From assembly GCA_037074765.1 (NCBI GenBank), contig JBAMDO010000013.1:186001-250000 (forward strand): a stretch of DNA of 64,000 nt, read 5' to 3'. The notes under the pieces are model-generated. The model saw only the letters and a program-made list of their open reading frames with translations. It was not told the origin of the DNA and did not search any database. Below, piece by piece: positions 13,804 through 27,000 of this stretch; positions within the stretch are counted from its first letter, which is position 1; every line of letters starts with the position of its first letter. The position numbers and the translations under genes are program-made. Source of the DNA: Mansonella perstans. Lineage: Eukaryota; Nematoda; Chromadorea; Rhabditida; Onchocercidae.

Positions 13804-14006
13804 AACAGTAGTCAGTTAATAAAGAAGAAACTGCAATGATGCAAATAAATATTATTCAATAAAAAGTTATTTGCTAATGTTATTTGTCTCAATAAAGTTT
13901 TTTCCAACAGTAGTCAGTTAATAAAGAAGAAACTGCAATGATGTAAATAAACATTATTCAATAAAAAGTCATTTGCTAATGTTATTTGGCTCAATAAAGT
14001 TTTTTC
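13804..14006. repeat. Tandem duplication, two copies of about 102 bp
   Basis: Two adjacent copies begin aacagtagtcagttaataaa and both end near ctcaataaagttttttc. They differ at only a few positions, which suggests a recent duplication. No coding frame is shared. Confidence 0.9.
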
Positions 14007-15980
14007 TTCTACACAGCTCTGTACCACTTGTATATGCTTCTCTATATTAAGGTTTTTTTAAGATATGAAGAATTGACAGACTATTTTTTTTAAACTTAGT
14101 ATAATGACTAAGGATTCTCAGTGCTTCTGCTTTCTTCCGAAAATTGCTTAAACATAATCACAAATGTGTTTTGAATGGACACTACTGTCTCATTCATCGA
14201 GTGAAACCTGATTAAATGATAGTAGTTGATATTGCTTTCGAATCAGTTTGTTAACAAAATAGCAACGATAATTTACACTTCTGATTATTTGTATAGAAAA
14301 GAAAGAAAAAAGATCTGCTTATTTCCTTTTTCTATTTCTTTGGAATTTCTTCACCAAATGAATGTTATTTTGATCGTTAAAAATTGTATAATTTGTTATT
14401 TAGTAAAATGGCGGAAAATAAAAAGAGTTTACATTGAGATGTATCTTTTATGAATCATTATAATCTTGTGATACAACATGAATGGGAAAGATTAGAAAAT
14501 GATAAGTTGTAATGGAGGTGTCATAAATATTGGACGAAGGTTGATATGATTAAGAGAAGAATGATCAAACTATTTATTATTAGAAGATAATCGGGTAAAC
14601 TTTTTGTGATTTGCGATTGTTCAATTAATCAAAATGCATTTCGTCAAAAGGATGTTTAATGATATTAATTAGCATTCGATGAGAAAAAACGAGAAAGAAT
14701 AAAAATCAAATTATCATTGAAATGTTATTTTGATCAGAATTATATGATTGAGATATATAAATTTGTTTTATTTTCTTATTTCGAAAATTGTTAATACTTA
14801 AAATGGAATCTTTTTGGACAGAACAAATAATTTAGTGATCCAATGGAGCAAATAAATGAAGCAAATAAAAGTTCATCCCTGGAGAAAGTTTATTTTTTAT
14901 GATTAATTTTGAAGACACATTTTTGAAGAAATATTCCAGATGAAAATGAACCTCTAGAAATGAGAAGCTGTCAGTATATCTATCAACTTACCATACCACA
15001 TCTATTTCTTCATACTCTTTAACGTGACGTTAATCAATCATCACTGTCATGTCAGCAGACAAAACTTAGAGAGTAGGTGATTAAGGTTTTCAGTATATTC
15101 AGGTAATGAACGATCAACATTGTCCAGTTATTGATCAGTCTGTTGATCTCATATATCGAGTAGGGATCAATTCTTGAATTCATTCTTATCACCTCATAAT
15201 GTAGATGAATGTAATGAATAGAGTAATGATAACATAAGCAGTGATCACAAATGCCAATCATCAAATTTGTCTCTGCTTAAATGATGAGGACACAAAGTGT
15301 GAAATCTTTGCTTTTCTAGTATGTGCCTAAGCATGAATGTTTTCTTTCAAAACAAATTTCATTTCTTCTCTAAATTGACTTTTCGAGGAAAAAAGAAGCT
15401 TTTACGAATTTTCATCTAATTAATTCAGCTTTTACGATTCTTTTTTCCAATCCTTCAAATGAAACTGCTTGTAATTACGAACATTTTTGATAGAAGCCTC
15501 TCAATTAGAAATTCCATTTGTTAACGTAAATCTAACAAATTTTAATTGATTACTAATCGCTCAATTGTAATTATGTTGGAAAAAAAATTTTCGATATTTC
15601 TTTTAAAATCTTTGCAGAATATTTCATCGTAAATGGAAAATAGTACTGTTAATAGCTATACTAATCAATTGCTATACATTTTAATTAATGAATATTCTTC
15701 ACACTCATTTGAAAAGTTTTTATGTTTTTCAAAATTTATAATATATATGTGAAGCTTCCATAAGGCCATCTAAAAAAGCCAAATTTTAACTTTGAAAATA
15801 TACAGATTTTGAAATTTTATTGTCAATATGATGTAAATACAGCAAATATTAGATAACTTTGCACTTTTTTCTTTCTTATTTTCTATTTCTCTTTCTTTTT
15901 TTCCTTCTTCCTCCCTCTCTCTCCCACGATAGGAATCTTAAATGAAAAGACTTTTTATTTGATGAGGAATTATAAAAAAG

Positions 15981-16055
15981 AAATATCGGCGAATATTTAA
16001 ATATTGTTGAAAATATCGGCGAATATTTAAATATTGTTGAAAATATCGGCGAGAA
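15981..16055. repeat. 30-bp tandem repeat, about 2.4 copies
   Basis: The unit aaatatcggcgaatatttaa plus atattgttga is repeated at 15981 and 16011, with a third partial copy from 16041. The open frame across it on the minus strand is a by-product of a unit length divisible by three. Confidence 0.9.
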
Positions 16056-19000
16056 TTTTACATTCAAATAGCCGTTTTTCTCAATTACTCTACAACTACG
16101 TGAAATCCATTTATATGCAGCGGTTTCAAATATTTTTTCTTCGCATTGAAATAAAGAAAGGTTAAATGATGAACTTATAATAAAAATTATTGGAAAAGAT
16201 TAATGTTTGATTTAGTTATAATTTATTACAATTTCCTAATTATAATAGAATAACACGAAACGAGCTATGAGAGAAATATCGCAGAATATTGAAAGTTTTG
16301 TGGAGTAATATCAAAACGAATATGTAAACTATGTATTTCTATCATAAAGATCTATGCAATATATTATTACTGTTTTCAGTACGTCCAATAATTTTTCCAA
16401 AATCTTCATGATGAAGCTTAGCCTTGTTATACAGTCGCAGATAAAAACAACAAGGTTTAATTTCGAAAATTGGCGACATTTTGCATGGATTTAAACAATA
16501 AGCCAAGCCTTTAACCGAGATACATAAGTCGTTTGAGTATTATCATTTCATCTTCAAATGGAATTTCTTATTTTTATCAAAAAACATATGAATTTTTGGT
16601 TTTTAGAAAAAGAGTATGGAAAAAAGCTTTTCGCATTGATTAAGTGATAGTATTCGCTTCACTCTTAATTGAAAACTTCTCGGCAAACTGATAAGCTCGG
16701 AACTGAGTAAAGCTAGGTAACAAAACGTAAATGGTTAAAAATAGTTTAATGAAGTAATTCTCAAATGTAATAACTTGCAAACAAAACTCTACTAGTTTTT
16801 TGCGCTTCATTTTTTATTTGTAACATTTAAGGCCTTAGTTGCAATTCAAGAAAATCATCAAGATCTGAAATATTTTTATCAAAATATGAATTTTTTATTA
16901 ATAGTGAAAATTATCTTAAAGGAGCTAAATTACTGCGAATAACAGAGATTTCAACTCATTTGCTTTTAAACTATTTAATTTCATAAAATTCATTCACTCA
17001 TTAGTGAGACCTTTTTATTATTTCATTTCCATTCTTTGAAAAAAAAAGGAAAGAAAAACTTCTAGTTCCCAATTTATTTTATTCCTTTGTAAATAGGAGA
17101 AGTATATTTGTGTTAGTTATTTAATTAATTCATCAATTTTGGAAATAGTTTCTTTAGTTTACTTAATTAACCTTAATTCAAACTATATTTCTTAAGATGA
17201 AAGGTTAAAATTTAAAAATATAAGTATGTGATTTTGAAACAAAATATGTTCAATTATGTGATTGAGAAGGCTAGAATTTTTTTCGTAGCAGCACTTAAAA
17301 CGACTATAGAGGATTTCGTAATGATCATGATATCAAATGATATGAGAAGTAATTGAAGACTAATGATCCAAGTTTGATATGGTCTAGAATTAAATTTCAG
17401 TATTTCATCATTTACTATCAACTGAATTCGAGAGTGAAAAAAAAAATTAATTTATGGTACTCAACAAAAAATTGTATTTACTAAAAGTACTTAAGTATGC
17501 ATACTACTCGAAATAAAATTCAACATGAGAAATATAACAATATGTCTTACCTTTCATTCCATTTAATTTCAATATATTTTGTCTTTTTTAAAAAAAAAAT
17601 TATTTGACATTCTATCCATTATGACTCATTAAATATCAAAATGCTATTGCATTCAATTGTTTCTCCACCATTATCTATTCCAATATCACACCTGAAAGTG
17701 GTTGCATAAAAAAATATCAGAAATCTTTTATTGTTTTAAATAGTGATTCTTGATATCTCAATGAAATCTTAATGACACTTCTTTCTAAATATGAGCAATA
17801 AAAATCTAACTTAGTTTATTTCAATCAAGTAGTTAATGCTGAAATATTACTTGAAGAATATTTTATCGTAATTTTATCCACTAATACCTTGTGTAATAGT
17901 AATTATCGATTTTCTAGGAAGAAAAATTTTAAGCTAATGCTGTAATGAACGGGCAATGCGAAATAAATCAGAATTACTCTGGCAAACTTTAAGTAAGCAA
18001 ATGAAGAAGCTAAAAGTGAGTTAGTTTAGTTTAACTAGGAATAATAAATTAAATAAACAACATTTCGAATCTAATATCATGACCCTTTCTCTCTATCTTT
18101 TTTACTCAATTTAAGACTGATATATTTACCGACTTTCCGTTTCTCACTATACCTTACACTTTCAGAAAATTAGAATGAGAAGCATGGAATATGCTATATA
18201 TGAATGATAACAATTCTTTCTTTCACCATCTTTACTAAGCTAACAATCCGACATGAACCAAAAATTAAACATAATTTTCAATTTCTTATTTTATATCTTA
18301 TTAATGTAAAATTATTCTGTTACATACTTTGATAAAATTACCAATTAAGCACTAAGATTATAAGAAACTAAGCTTGTATTTGTGTGTCCTAGAAAAAAAA
18401 AAAAAAAAAACTCATAGGAATGATAATTATATTGAGAAAAAGAGTACTGACAATGTATGAGCAAATTAATTTCTGGCTTTTTTTCAAAGACAGCGGACTT
18501 TTTCTAATTTACTTTTGAAAGACAAATATTTTTGTGTGTGTATGTTTTTCAAGATAACACATTTCCTTTCTTGCAATTTTCATTTCTAACAAATAAAAAT
18601 ATAACTTATTTTTTTGCTTATAGTTAATCAGATTTTGCAGGGTGAAAGATTTTTTATTGCCAACATGAATATTTTTCAGTTTAACGAAAAAAAAAAATTA
18701 TCCCATCGACGAATTTGCTTTTGCTCATCCTCTTCCTTCCTTGCAATTCCCACATCTCAAGAAAATGCAGAATTTCTCTCCCATTGCATGCATCTTTCTA
18801 CATTTCCAGACAGCAAATTTTTTTCCAAGAAAATTGTCGTTATTTTTATTTAATTGACTAGAGTGGAAGAAAAATTAATTTTATAATCAAATGTTCTTAT
18901 TTGCACTCTTCAAATGATTTCAAAAAAGACTTTTGCAAAAATTTTTTCTTTGTGCATTTAATATCGTCAATTGCATCAGCAATTATTTTTTTATTTTTCA

Positions 19001-19252
19001 TGTCGAAAGATGTTTTTCAATTTCGAATACTTTGTCATAATAAGGCTGCATCCTTAGTCCACTAAATTTCTATTTCATTCCTTGTTTTTTTTTTTTTTTT
19101 TTTTTTTAAATTTTCCGCCACTTTTTCATCAGCGATGTAAACAACTCATTTAATCAATTGATTCAATCAAATTTGAATTATGTTTCAAAGAGTTTTGTAA
19201 TTTGCAGTATTCCACAATGAGTTTTTATTTCAAACCGATGTGAGGGAGAATT

Positions 19253-22200
19253 ATGACGATCATAGCTGAGGATGAATATTCCAATTACAAACAACTGGAA
19301 TATTCAGTACCATTTCAGGTTTCTTTTTTTTTTGATTCTCTGCATTTTATAAGTTTATTATATAAGGTATGATTCTATAAAATATGATTCAGACAATTTG
19401 CAGGCTTTCTGACCTAACATATGATTGCTCTTGAAATAATTCAAATAGATATAAGCGTAATTTAAGCAAATTTATCTGCCTGAATTAATTGATTAATCTA
19501 TTGTAACATTGTCGAAAGCTAATTAAGCGAACAAATATAATAGCGATGACATCTTACTTCATTGATTATAGATATATTAGAAAACATGACCTGCACAAGT
19601 TATGTTTACCGATCCAGCTATTTGCCAGAAATGAAAATAGTTAAAAAAATTCAAAGCGAACTTTCAATTTTCATAGGGTTATCGACGGTGGGTAGCATTT
19701 GCTTATATCGGTGTTAATGCTATCGGATTTGCTGCTAATTTTTGGGTGTTGTACACAGTTGCACCGTTACTTTTTTCCGCCACTGTTAAAGTACCGAAGA
19801 GTATTCTATTTTATATCATAACATTATGCATTTCCGATCTGATGATAATGATTGGTATGTTTCGGTTGTATCAATCAAGAGTCAAAGTTAGTTATTTAGT
19901 CACTGTGCATCAAATGGATGCATAATGATTATTGCAATTAATGAAAATGTATTTCAACAAGTAATTGTCGGACAAACATTTCCGTTATTTACAGCAAATA
20001 ATTTCTACATCCAGTGACACTTCAGTTACTGATGACGAATAAATGAAAAATTCCAGGAATGCTTTTTCTAATAATTGATATAGTAGTTGGTACTTGGAAA
20101 TTCAGCACATTTTCATGCGTAACATATCTTGCCTTCGAGGCAATGAATAAGTTTGTGGCACCGGTGATTGTGGTGCTGATTAGTCGGACATGCTATGTGA
20201 CGATATGTCTCGATCCAAAGAGTCGACAAGTAGCTGCTAGTTTGAAAGTAAATTAGTTATTTTATTGTTCTTTTGTCAAATCAACAATATGACACTTGTA
20301 AAGTTTTTCTGGAAAGAATTAAATTTTTAAATATACAAAAATTTCATGGAAAACTTTTGATGATATTGCTTTACACAATTTTTGCAAAATTTTGCTTTTA
20401 TTTGCTCTTTCACTTCTTTGTTGCCATAACAAAGTCCTAAAGATGATTCAAGCCAGGAATAATTTATAGTAATTCTAAAAGGCCTGGAAAATTGTCTTTC
20501 ATTATTTCTGTTAGCTCCTCTAATTTCTTTCCACCTTTCTTTCTCTTCTTCATTACATACGTTAACAATAATAAATTATTAAATCAGCTTGATTATTAGC
20601 TTGGCTTTCTGAATTGGTTGAACGAATCTTTGGGAATCGAACAACATATTCCAAATATTTATTAAATTAGTCTGGTTATTAGCTTGTCTGTCTATTGATA
20701 GAACGGATTTTTGCAAATCGGAAACATATCCCAAATAATTATTAAATTAGCCTGATTATTAGCATGCCTATTTTTAGCATTGGATTGATTGAGCGGATTC
20801 AGACAACAAATTCCAAATTACGCGTTAATAGTAAATTAAATACAAATATGTGATTTTCATAAAAAGTGATAATTAATTATAAATGAGTGAAGCATAGGAA
20901 TGCAATTATCATAGCAAATGTAAAACTAAAATTAACTGATAGATAGAAGTTGCGACGACAAGAGAAAATGAGTAATGCATCGTATCGGACATTTGGCTAA
21001 AAATAAACAAAAGACCAAAAGAAGTAAATGTGAATAAAATTTAAATGATTAGCATGTGAAATCAATAAAAAATTGTTAAAATAAGTGTTAAATAAATAAT
21101 TGAATTACATTTGCAGTATGCAGTGGCGCAAGTAATTGCATCAATGGCACTTATAATGATAATGCTGTGGCCTCTTTTTGCATATACCCAAGTATCAACA
21201 CTTTATTTTAATGTTAATGTCACTCAAAGAACTGTTCAGACACTAAGAAAATGTACCTTCATGCCACCATCCCGTAGGCCACTTTTTTCTTCTTTAGAAA
21301 TTTCGGACTATCAATTTTATTCTTCTTTATAATGTATATACGCTTATGATCCTAATATGGTAAATGCAGAGATCGAACTTGCCTTTGGTATTGTATCATG
21401 CATTGCAAGCTACGCTATACCATTGTGCGGTATGATTTATTGGTATGTCTCAGTGCCACTTTTCTTGAAGCGACGTGCGGTCAGTTCACTTGCTGCTAGC
21501 AAGTACGTTTCATTTTTTTAAATGATTTTCTTTTGATCTAAAGATTTAATGGAATGATTTGCCACTTTTTTACAGTTCTTAAAATATATTTGTGCATTTG
21601 CTGCAACTAAGGAGCAAAAGTTTTTGTTTCTGTGTGTTAAGATAAATGAACTCTGATAATTGTAAGATGTTTATGATGTTTTGGGCTTCTGTTCCATTTT
21701 CTTGGAGCAAAGATGACTTTTAATCTTGGGAAATTAACAAAAAAAGAATGGAAAGAAAATGGAAGTATAAAGTGAAAAGGTAAAAGCTTTTTACGTAGCT
21801 GCAACTAAAAAAAATAGTCGAAAAATGTTGCTTTTAAAATTTTTCAAACAAAATTTGTCGTTTTTTTTTCAGTTGCAGTACTGCCCCATTACGTCGACTC
21901 ATAGTAACCGTATTAGTGCTTACTGTAGTCTATGTGTCCTGTTGGTCACCCTATTGGCTGAGTATTTTTGCACACAAATTTATAAATAGGATGAGTCGAA
22001 CAGGTCAGTTGTGTAATCCATTTTCATGTCTTCAATCTACAGGGAATTTAGAAAGGTTTAAAATTTCATGAATTTCACAGACGAAATTGTGTGGTTATAT
22101 CTTTTTATGTTGGAGCTCGTTGACATATTGGTAAGAATTTAAAAAGATCAATGAAAAATTTAATAAAATGTAAAAAATTTTGTTCTATATTTACTGAAAT

Positions 22201-23608
22201 ATTTCGTAAATGAATTGTCAAATTTTAGGATGGGAAGACTATTAAAAACAATTATGGAAAAACACATATTTCTTTTTTACAAAAAACACTTCATTTTCGC
22301 CATATACATGTCTCAAGAAATGTCACACAAATTTAAAATGGGATCGCATATTATCTTTCAAAATTTCAAGAGCTCTGCTTATAAATCTAATTTTTATGTG
22401 CAATATGAATTTCGTGTCAGTTCAGATTCTATTAGTCGGCTCGGAATTAGTGAACTTTACTTGAGAATCAAAAGTCCCTAATCGGCCAAAAGATCGTTGA
22501 CTGAACAAACGGTAATTCTGAATTGAGCAGATCAATTTTCAGATCAATTCAAAGCTTCATATAAATTATACATAATATGTCCCTAAAAAATATCATTTGT
22601 ATAGTAAATTATCCTGCAAAAATTTTTTTTAAATTGAAATAATATTATTTTAAGGATTGAAATAATATTATTTTAAGGTTTTTTAAAATAAAGCACAGAA
22701 ATTCTAGTTGTAATAGCATCATACTACATTCATCTATTACCGTACATAAGTTGCTCTGCATATCCGGTGATATTTACGCTTCTGAATCGGCGCATCAAAA
22801 TAGCTCGTGCTCAAATGAATTGGAATCATCGGAGAAAATTAACTTCTACCGAATCATCTCATGTCACCAAGCAATATTCAACGTAATCATTTCATATACC
22901 TTTATTGAAATTAAAATTTCTGACATGAAGTAAGTTTTCCTGCATAATGGGTAAGCGTGAAGCAATAAAGCCAAGACTAAATCTGATCACTTCTCAACTG
23001 AGCTCCGAAAAATCCTTGTTATTATTACTTCAAGCAAATAATATTTTTTAAATACAAATATAAAAAATAACAAAAAGAAAAATTTCTTTGCAGTAAAGTG
23101 TCCTCCTTTGGGATTTTAAAGATTCTACGTATTTGTTTTCAATTTCTGTCAAATTTCTCACATCAAACTGTGACTCAAGTAGATTCAGATTCAGAAGATA
23201 GATGCGATTCAACAACAAATGTATGCGTTATTTCAAAACTTTCTAAATGTTTAAAAAACGATTGCTAATTAGTCGAAATTGAGTAGCACTGTGACCGTCT
23301 GATATAGTAGGCAAATCATACAAAACAAGACCTATTACTTCGAGTTTTTTGTTATTATCCCTATTGTTTTAATTGCATAAGAAATTTGTCAGATATTAAA
23401 ATTATTTAACCTAGATTATGCGGTTTTTTTTTTTCAGCAATGTATTGAAAAAAGAATGAAACACTCCATCAGAGATTCAGTTAAACGATTAAATACAGCA
23501 CAGTCTGATAAGGAGGCTTTGGCGATTGCCGCCACTACATCATCATTCCAGGAGAAGCAGCAATCGCTGGGATTAGTTGAAATGCAGGAAAGTGTCTTCT
23601 TCTTGTAA
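19253..23608 (+). CDS. Rhodopsin-class GPCR, peptide-receptor-like orphan
   Basis: Exons 19253-19318, 19677-19854, 20057-20247, 21117-21273, 21370-21502, 21873-22003, 22081-22130, about 22717-22882, 23094-23220 and 23438-23608 give about 456 residues. Seven hydrophobic helices are readable: TM1 at AYIGVNAIGFAANFWVLY, TM2 ending ISDLMIMI, TM3 after FSCVTYLAFE (disulfide Cys), TM4 YAVAQVIASMALI, TM5 YAIPLCGMIYWY, TM6 with the canonical CWSPYW, and TM7 LPYISCSAYPVIF. A long cytoplasmic tail follows. The class A marks at the end of TM3 (TCY instead of DRY) and TM7 (YPVIF instead of NPxxY) are altered. The ligand is unknown; the LPYxxC...LLNRR TM7 resembles nematode neuropeptide-receptor-like proteins (inference). 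The joint between 22130 and the TM7 exon fails by one base, and three acceptors (22698, 22707, 22716) are possible there. Confidence 0.8.
20576..20818. repeat. About 80-bp tandem repeat inside a GPCR intron
   Basis: Three diverged copies contain ttattaaattag, a (c/t)tg(g/a)ttattagc(t/a)tg core and, later, accatattccaaat-like ends. They begin near 20576, 20658 and 20737 and lie wholly within the 870-bp intron between the TM3 and TM4 exons. Confidence 0.7.
22634..22679. repeat. 23-bp direct duplication in a GPCR intron
   Basis: The sequence attgaaataatattatttta followed by agg occurs twice in tandem, immediately upstream of the poorly resolved TM7 exon of the GPCR gene. Confidence 0.85.
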
Positions 23609-24057
23609 AATTTCAGCATTCACTAATTTTACTTGTGATGTTTTGGAGAGTTGTCTCATTCAAAAGATGGATTCCAGCGAATTTTATACTTGAAATAAGA
23701 ATATTTTGACGAATAGAAAATAAATTATTTGCATATTATTTTCGACATTACGGTATTGTAATGGATAGAGAATTTTCCATAAAAAGAAAGAAGAAATGAT
23801 AAGTTTTTTGACTTGGCCAGAGTTATCTAGATTAGTTAAGAATTGAAAGATGATGGAGCTACAAAAAGACGTTTGGTAATGGTTCGGAAAGTTTCCGAAA
23901 AAGAAAATCGCGAAAATTTTACCACTAATCAGGGCTTTTAATCTACATAAATAGATTTGCAACGTACTTTCATGCTACGTAAAAATATTTTTTAAATTTA
24001 AATCAAAAATGAAGTCAATATATTATCAGGATCATGTAGAAACAATTCTTTTTAAAG

Positions 24058-27000
24058 CTATCGTTCTTGTACTGAAGCGCTATTGCCATCACGTTCTTGT
24101 ACTTTCGGCGGCAAAGGGCTGTGATCTGAATGATTACAATATATTAAATTACAACAAATTTCAAATGCTTTTAGCACTCCGAATAGATGAACATCAATTA
24201 AACATCATTTTAATTATAACTAAAAAACGTCATTTATACCTGAATTTTTTTTGTCTTTACGTTTCATTTCACGGCTTTCTTCATGTTTATTACTTTTCGG
24301 AGAAGTCTCCGTTTGAGAAAGTTTCGCATATTTTTCATTTTCCATATTTCGTGGTCTTGATTCGTCAGAGTTTTTCTTTGATTTATGTTTTCTCATTTGT
24401 TCATTGCTTTTTTCGTTTTTATCCTCTTCACTTTTACTTTCAACTTTTCCATCTTTTGGTTGCTCTGCATTCTTTTCTTTTAAATCCTTCTCAGATAACT
24501 TTTTTTCCTTTTTTGACGATTCATTTCGGGAAGTCTCAGGAAGAAATTGAGGCAACTTTTTGGTTTTCACCAATTTGTTATAGTCCTAAAATGAGTCGAA
24601 ACGGAACAGTACACATAAATGAACTGATTAACATAATTTAGCTGTCAACAGTGTAGGACAATTTTGGCTAACAACTTGCGTTAATGAAGTGAAAAGGCTC
24701 TCAATAACTGAAATGAATCGTATCAGAACCGTGCGACTTGAAGTATTTCATGACAATTTAGTGGGAGAAATAATCACAAAACTTGTCAGTTGTTTGTTAT
24801 AACTCATTTATTCGTGAAAAAATAAAGTTATGCAAACTGATAAAGCTAATTGCAGACAAACTGGTTTTTTGGCCCTATTCAACAATAAATTTAAAAAAGT
24901 TACATAAAGCATTCAATTTCGCGTGTTTTTCTCATTAACTTCCTTTTAACTATTTCAGACTCATCCCAATTCGCTTAGTTCTTTTAGCCAGTAGCAGCAT
25001 ATAAGAACAAATAGGAAATCAATAATAGATTAGAATAAATGTCGAATTACTAACTTCAGGAAGTGGTGCTTTCTTTGGTACTCGAAATTCCACTTCAAAT
25101 TCCTTCTCATTAATTGCTGCATTTGCAATTGGTGAAATGTCATTTTCAATGAATGAACTGAGTAACTTTTCTAATTTGTAATCGATTCGTGCCCAGTCTT
25201 TGGCTTTAGTCTATAAAATAAAATCAAAGAATTTTCTTTACATTTCTCGTCAAAAAGAAAGGATTCAGATTCTTATATGTTTGATTTAAATCGAAATCCG
25301 AAATGATTGTTTTCAATAAATGTGCTACTTTTTTAGCTTTGACATGGAACAAGTTAGGATCAGGAAAATCATTCAGGACAATTCGCTGTCGCATTGCAAG
25401 AGTCTTATATACGTTGCGCAATTTATATGGTTGCGTTTCCGTATCGGTTGCTGCTGGACTGCTGGTGAAAAATAGTTTTCTTCTTACGATTTCGTCCATT
25501 ATATAGCTATGAATTCGTACCTCAAAAATAATATATGAAAAATTGCCTGAGATATTTCAATATTCTTATCCTAAAAACAAATATTAATTTGTTCTTTGGT
25601 GGCAATATCAAATTTATTAGTGATAATTATAGGACCAACATTTCTGGCTCGTTTTGCGACATCATTGACACGTCTACGGTGATATGAATTAGGTAAATCA
25701 GTAATTTCCTTAACAACAGCTGTGAGATCCTCCTGAATTGCATCACGCAGCAGGGTGTTTTTGTTAGACCAGTACGGCCAAAATGAACCAATAAAAACCT
25801 TAAACATATTCAATCTTGGCGTTTTGAAAAACTTAGAGTGTAAATTGTATAAAGCAGGAACCAATTCATTTTGAGTGCATGAATAAACGGATTGAAAGTT
25901 TTTAAAGTCAAATTTTAAACAGAGAATGAGATGGGATAAAAAGTCTTTGGAATTAAAAAAGTGAAGACAATTGCCATTACTTTCGGCACTTCGGGACAAT
26001 GCATAATTTTTCCCAGCGCCCACATTAGCGCACCACGAACGTGAACCAATTCACGTGGCGTAACCCAGTCGGCCTTATTCAGAATAATTTTAATTTTATC
26101 TTCGCAACCTTCCAAAATTTGAATGACCTATAAATATTGAAAGAGACCTGCAACATTTGCATTGAAAAAGTAAATCGCTTTATCATTAATTCGAACTAAT
26201 TAAATATATATATATATATATGTAAGCAATTTTTTGAGTTAAAAATACCACAATTTTCCAGAAACCTGCTTATATTCATCGCTGATATCAAGCTTATTAG
26301 CATCAAATAGTAAAAATATGCAATCAACTTTGTTGGATAAAAATTTGATGACTTGTGCAAAGTCATAACCTCTATTTTCTGCCTGCAAATTCTTCAAATT
26401 AGGAAAGAGCTTCAATTTTGCTATTTTTTAAAAGCCTTCCGCGGTAACTTCGGCGCAAACGGCGCCAAAATCGATGGAAGCACGAAGTACCGCTGTTAAC
26501 GCTTAAACTCCAGCAATAAAAGTGGTACCTGTTTATCACCGGTAAGAATACCAGGAGTGTCAATGATAGAGATATACTTCAAAAGTGGTGCTTTGAAACG
26601 TGTAGCTCTCAATTTGTTCAAAAATATGTCACCAAATATACTCAATGACTGAAAATTATTTTGCTCATAACATTTGATAACAATTATTGAACAATAATTT
26701 CATAGTTTCAATTTACTAAGCAATAACATTCAATGTTAAATAAAAAGGACCGGTTAATTTTGAGCATAAGAAATTTTAAATTTTAATGACAACTGTATTC
26801 ATTAAAGCTGTAAACTTAAAAAGTTAACCTGAAACTGATAATTCGAATCGGAAGCCAACGTAATGCCCGATATTGTCTGTGTTTTCTCGCTATAATCCAC
26901 ATGCGCAAAAATATCAGTTGTTGGTTCAGGGCCGATATCAGCACCGGGATAATTACCGTTCAACAGAAATGAGATCATGGATGTTTTACCCACAGAGTAC

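Larger units (their letters stand above)
10485..19252. other. 8.8-kb gene-poor stretch
   Basis: I found no set of exons with consistent frames here. The longest open frames are short, AT-biased and lack family motifs. An isolated ATG with seven codons followed by a good donor (12361-12383) could be a first exon but has no visible partner. The stretch contains the tandem duplications listed at 13804-14006 and 15981-16055 and several homopolymer runs (for example poly-A at 18391-18410 and poly-T at 19085-19108). Confidence 0.5.

Noticed and set aside
24009..24641. Open frame of 210 codons on the plus strand
   Set aside because: It is antisense to the charged C-terminal exons of the EHD-like gene, whose minus-strand frame has matching splice sites and continues in phase to the other exons.
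26430..26510. Inserted bacterial or organellar DNA suggested by local high GC
   Set aside because: Too short, with no recognisable bacterial or mitochondrial gene; the hairpin explains the composition better.
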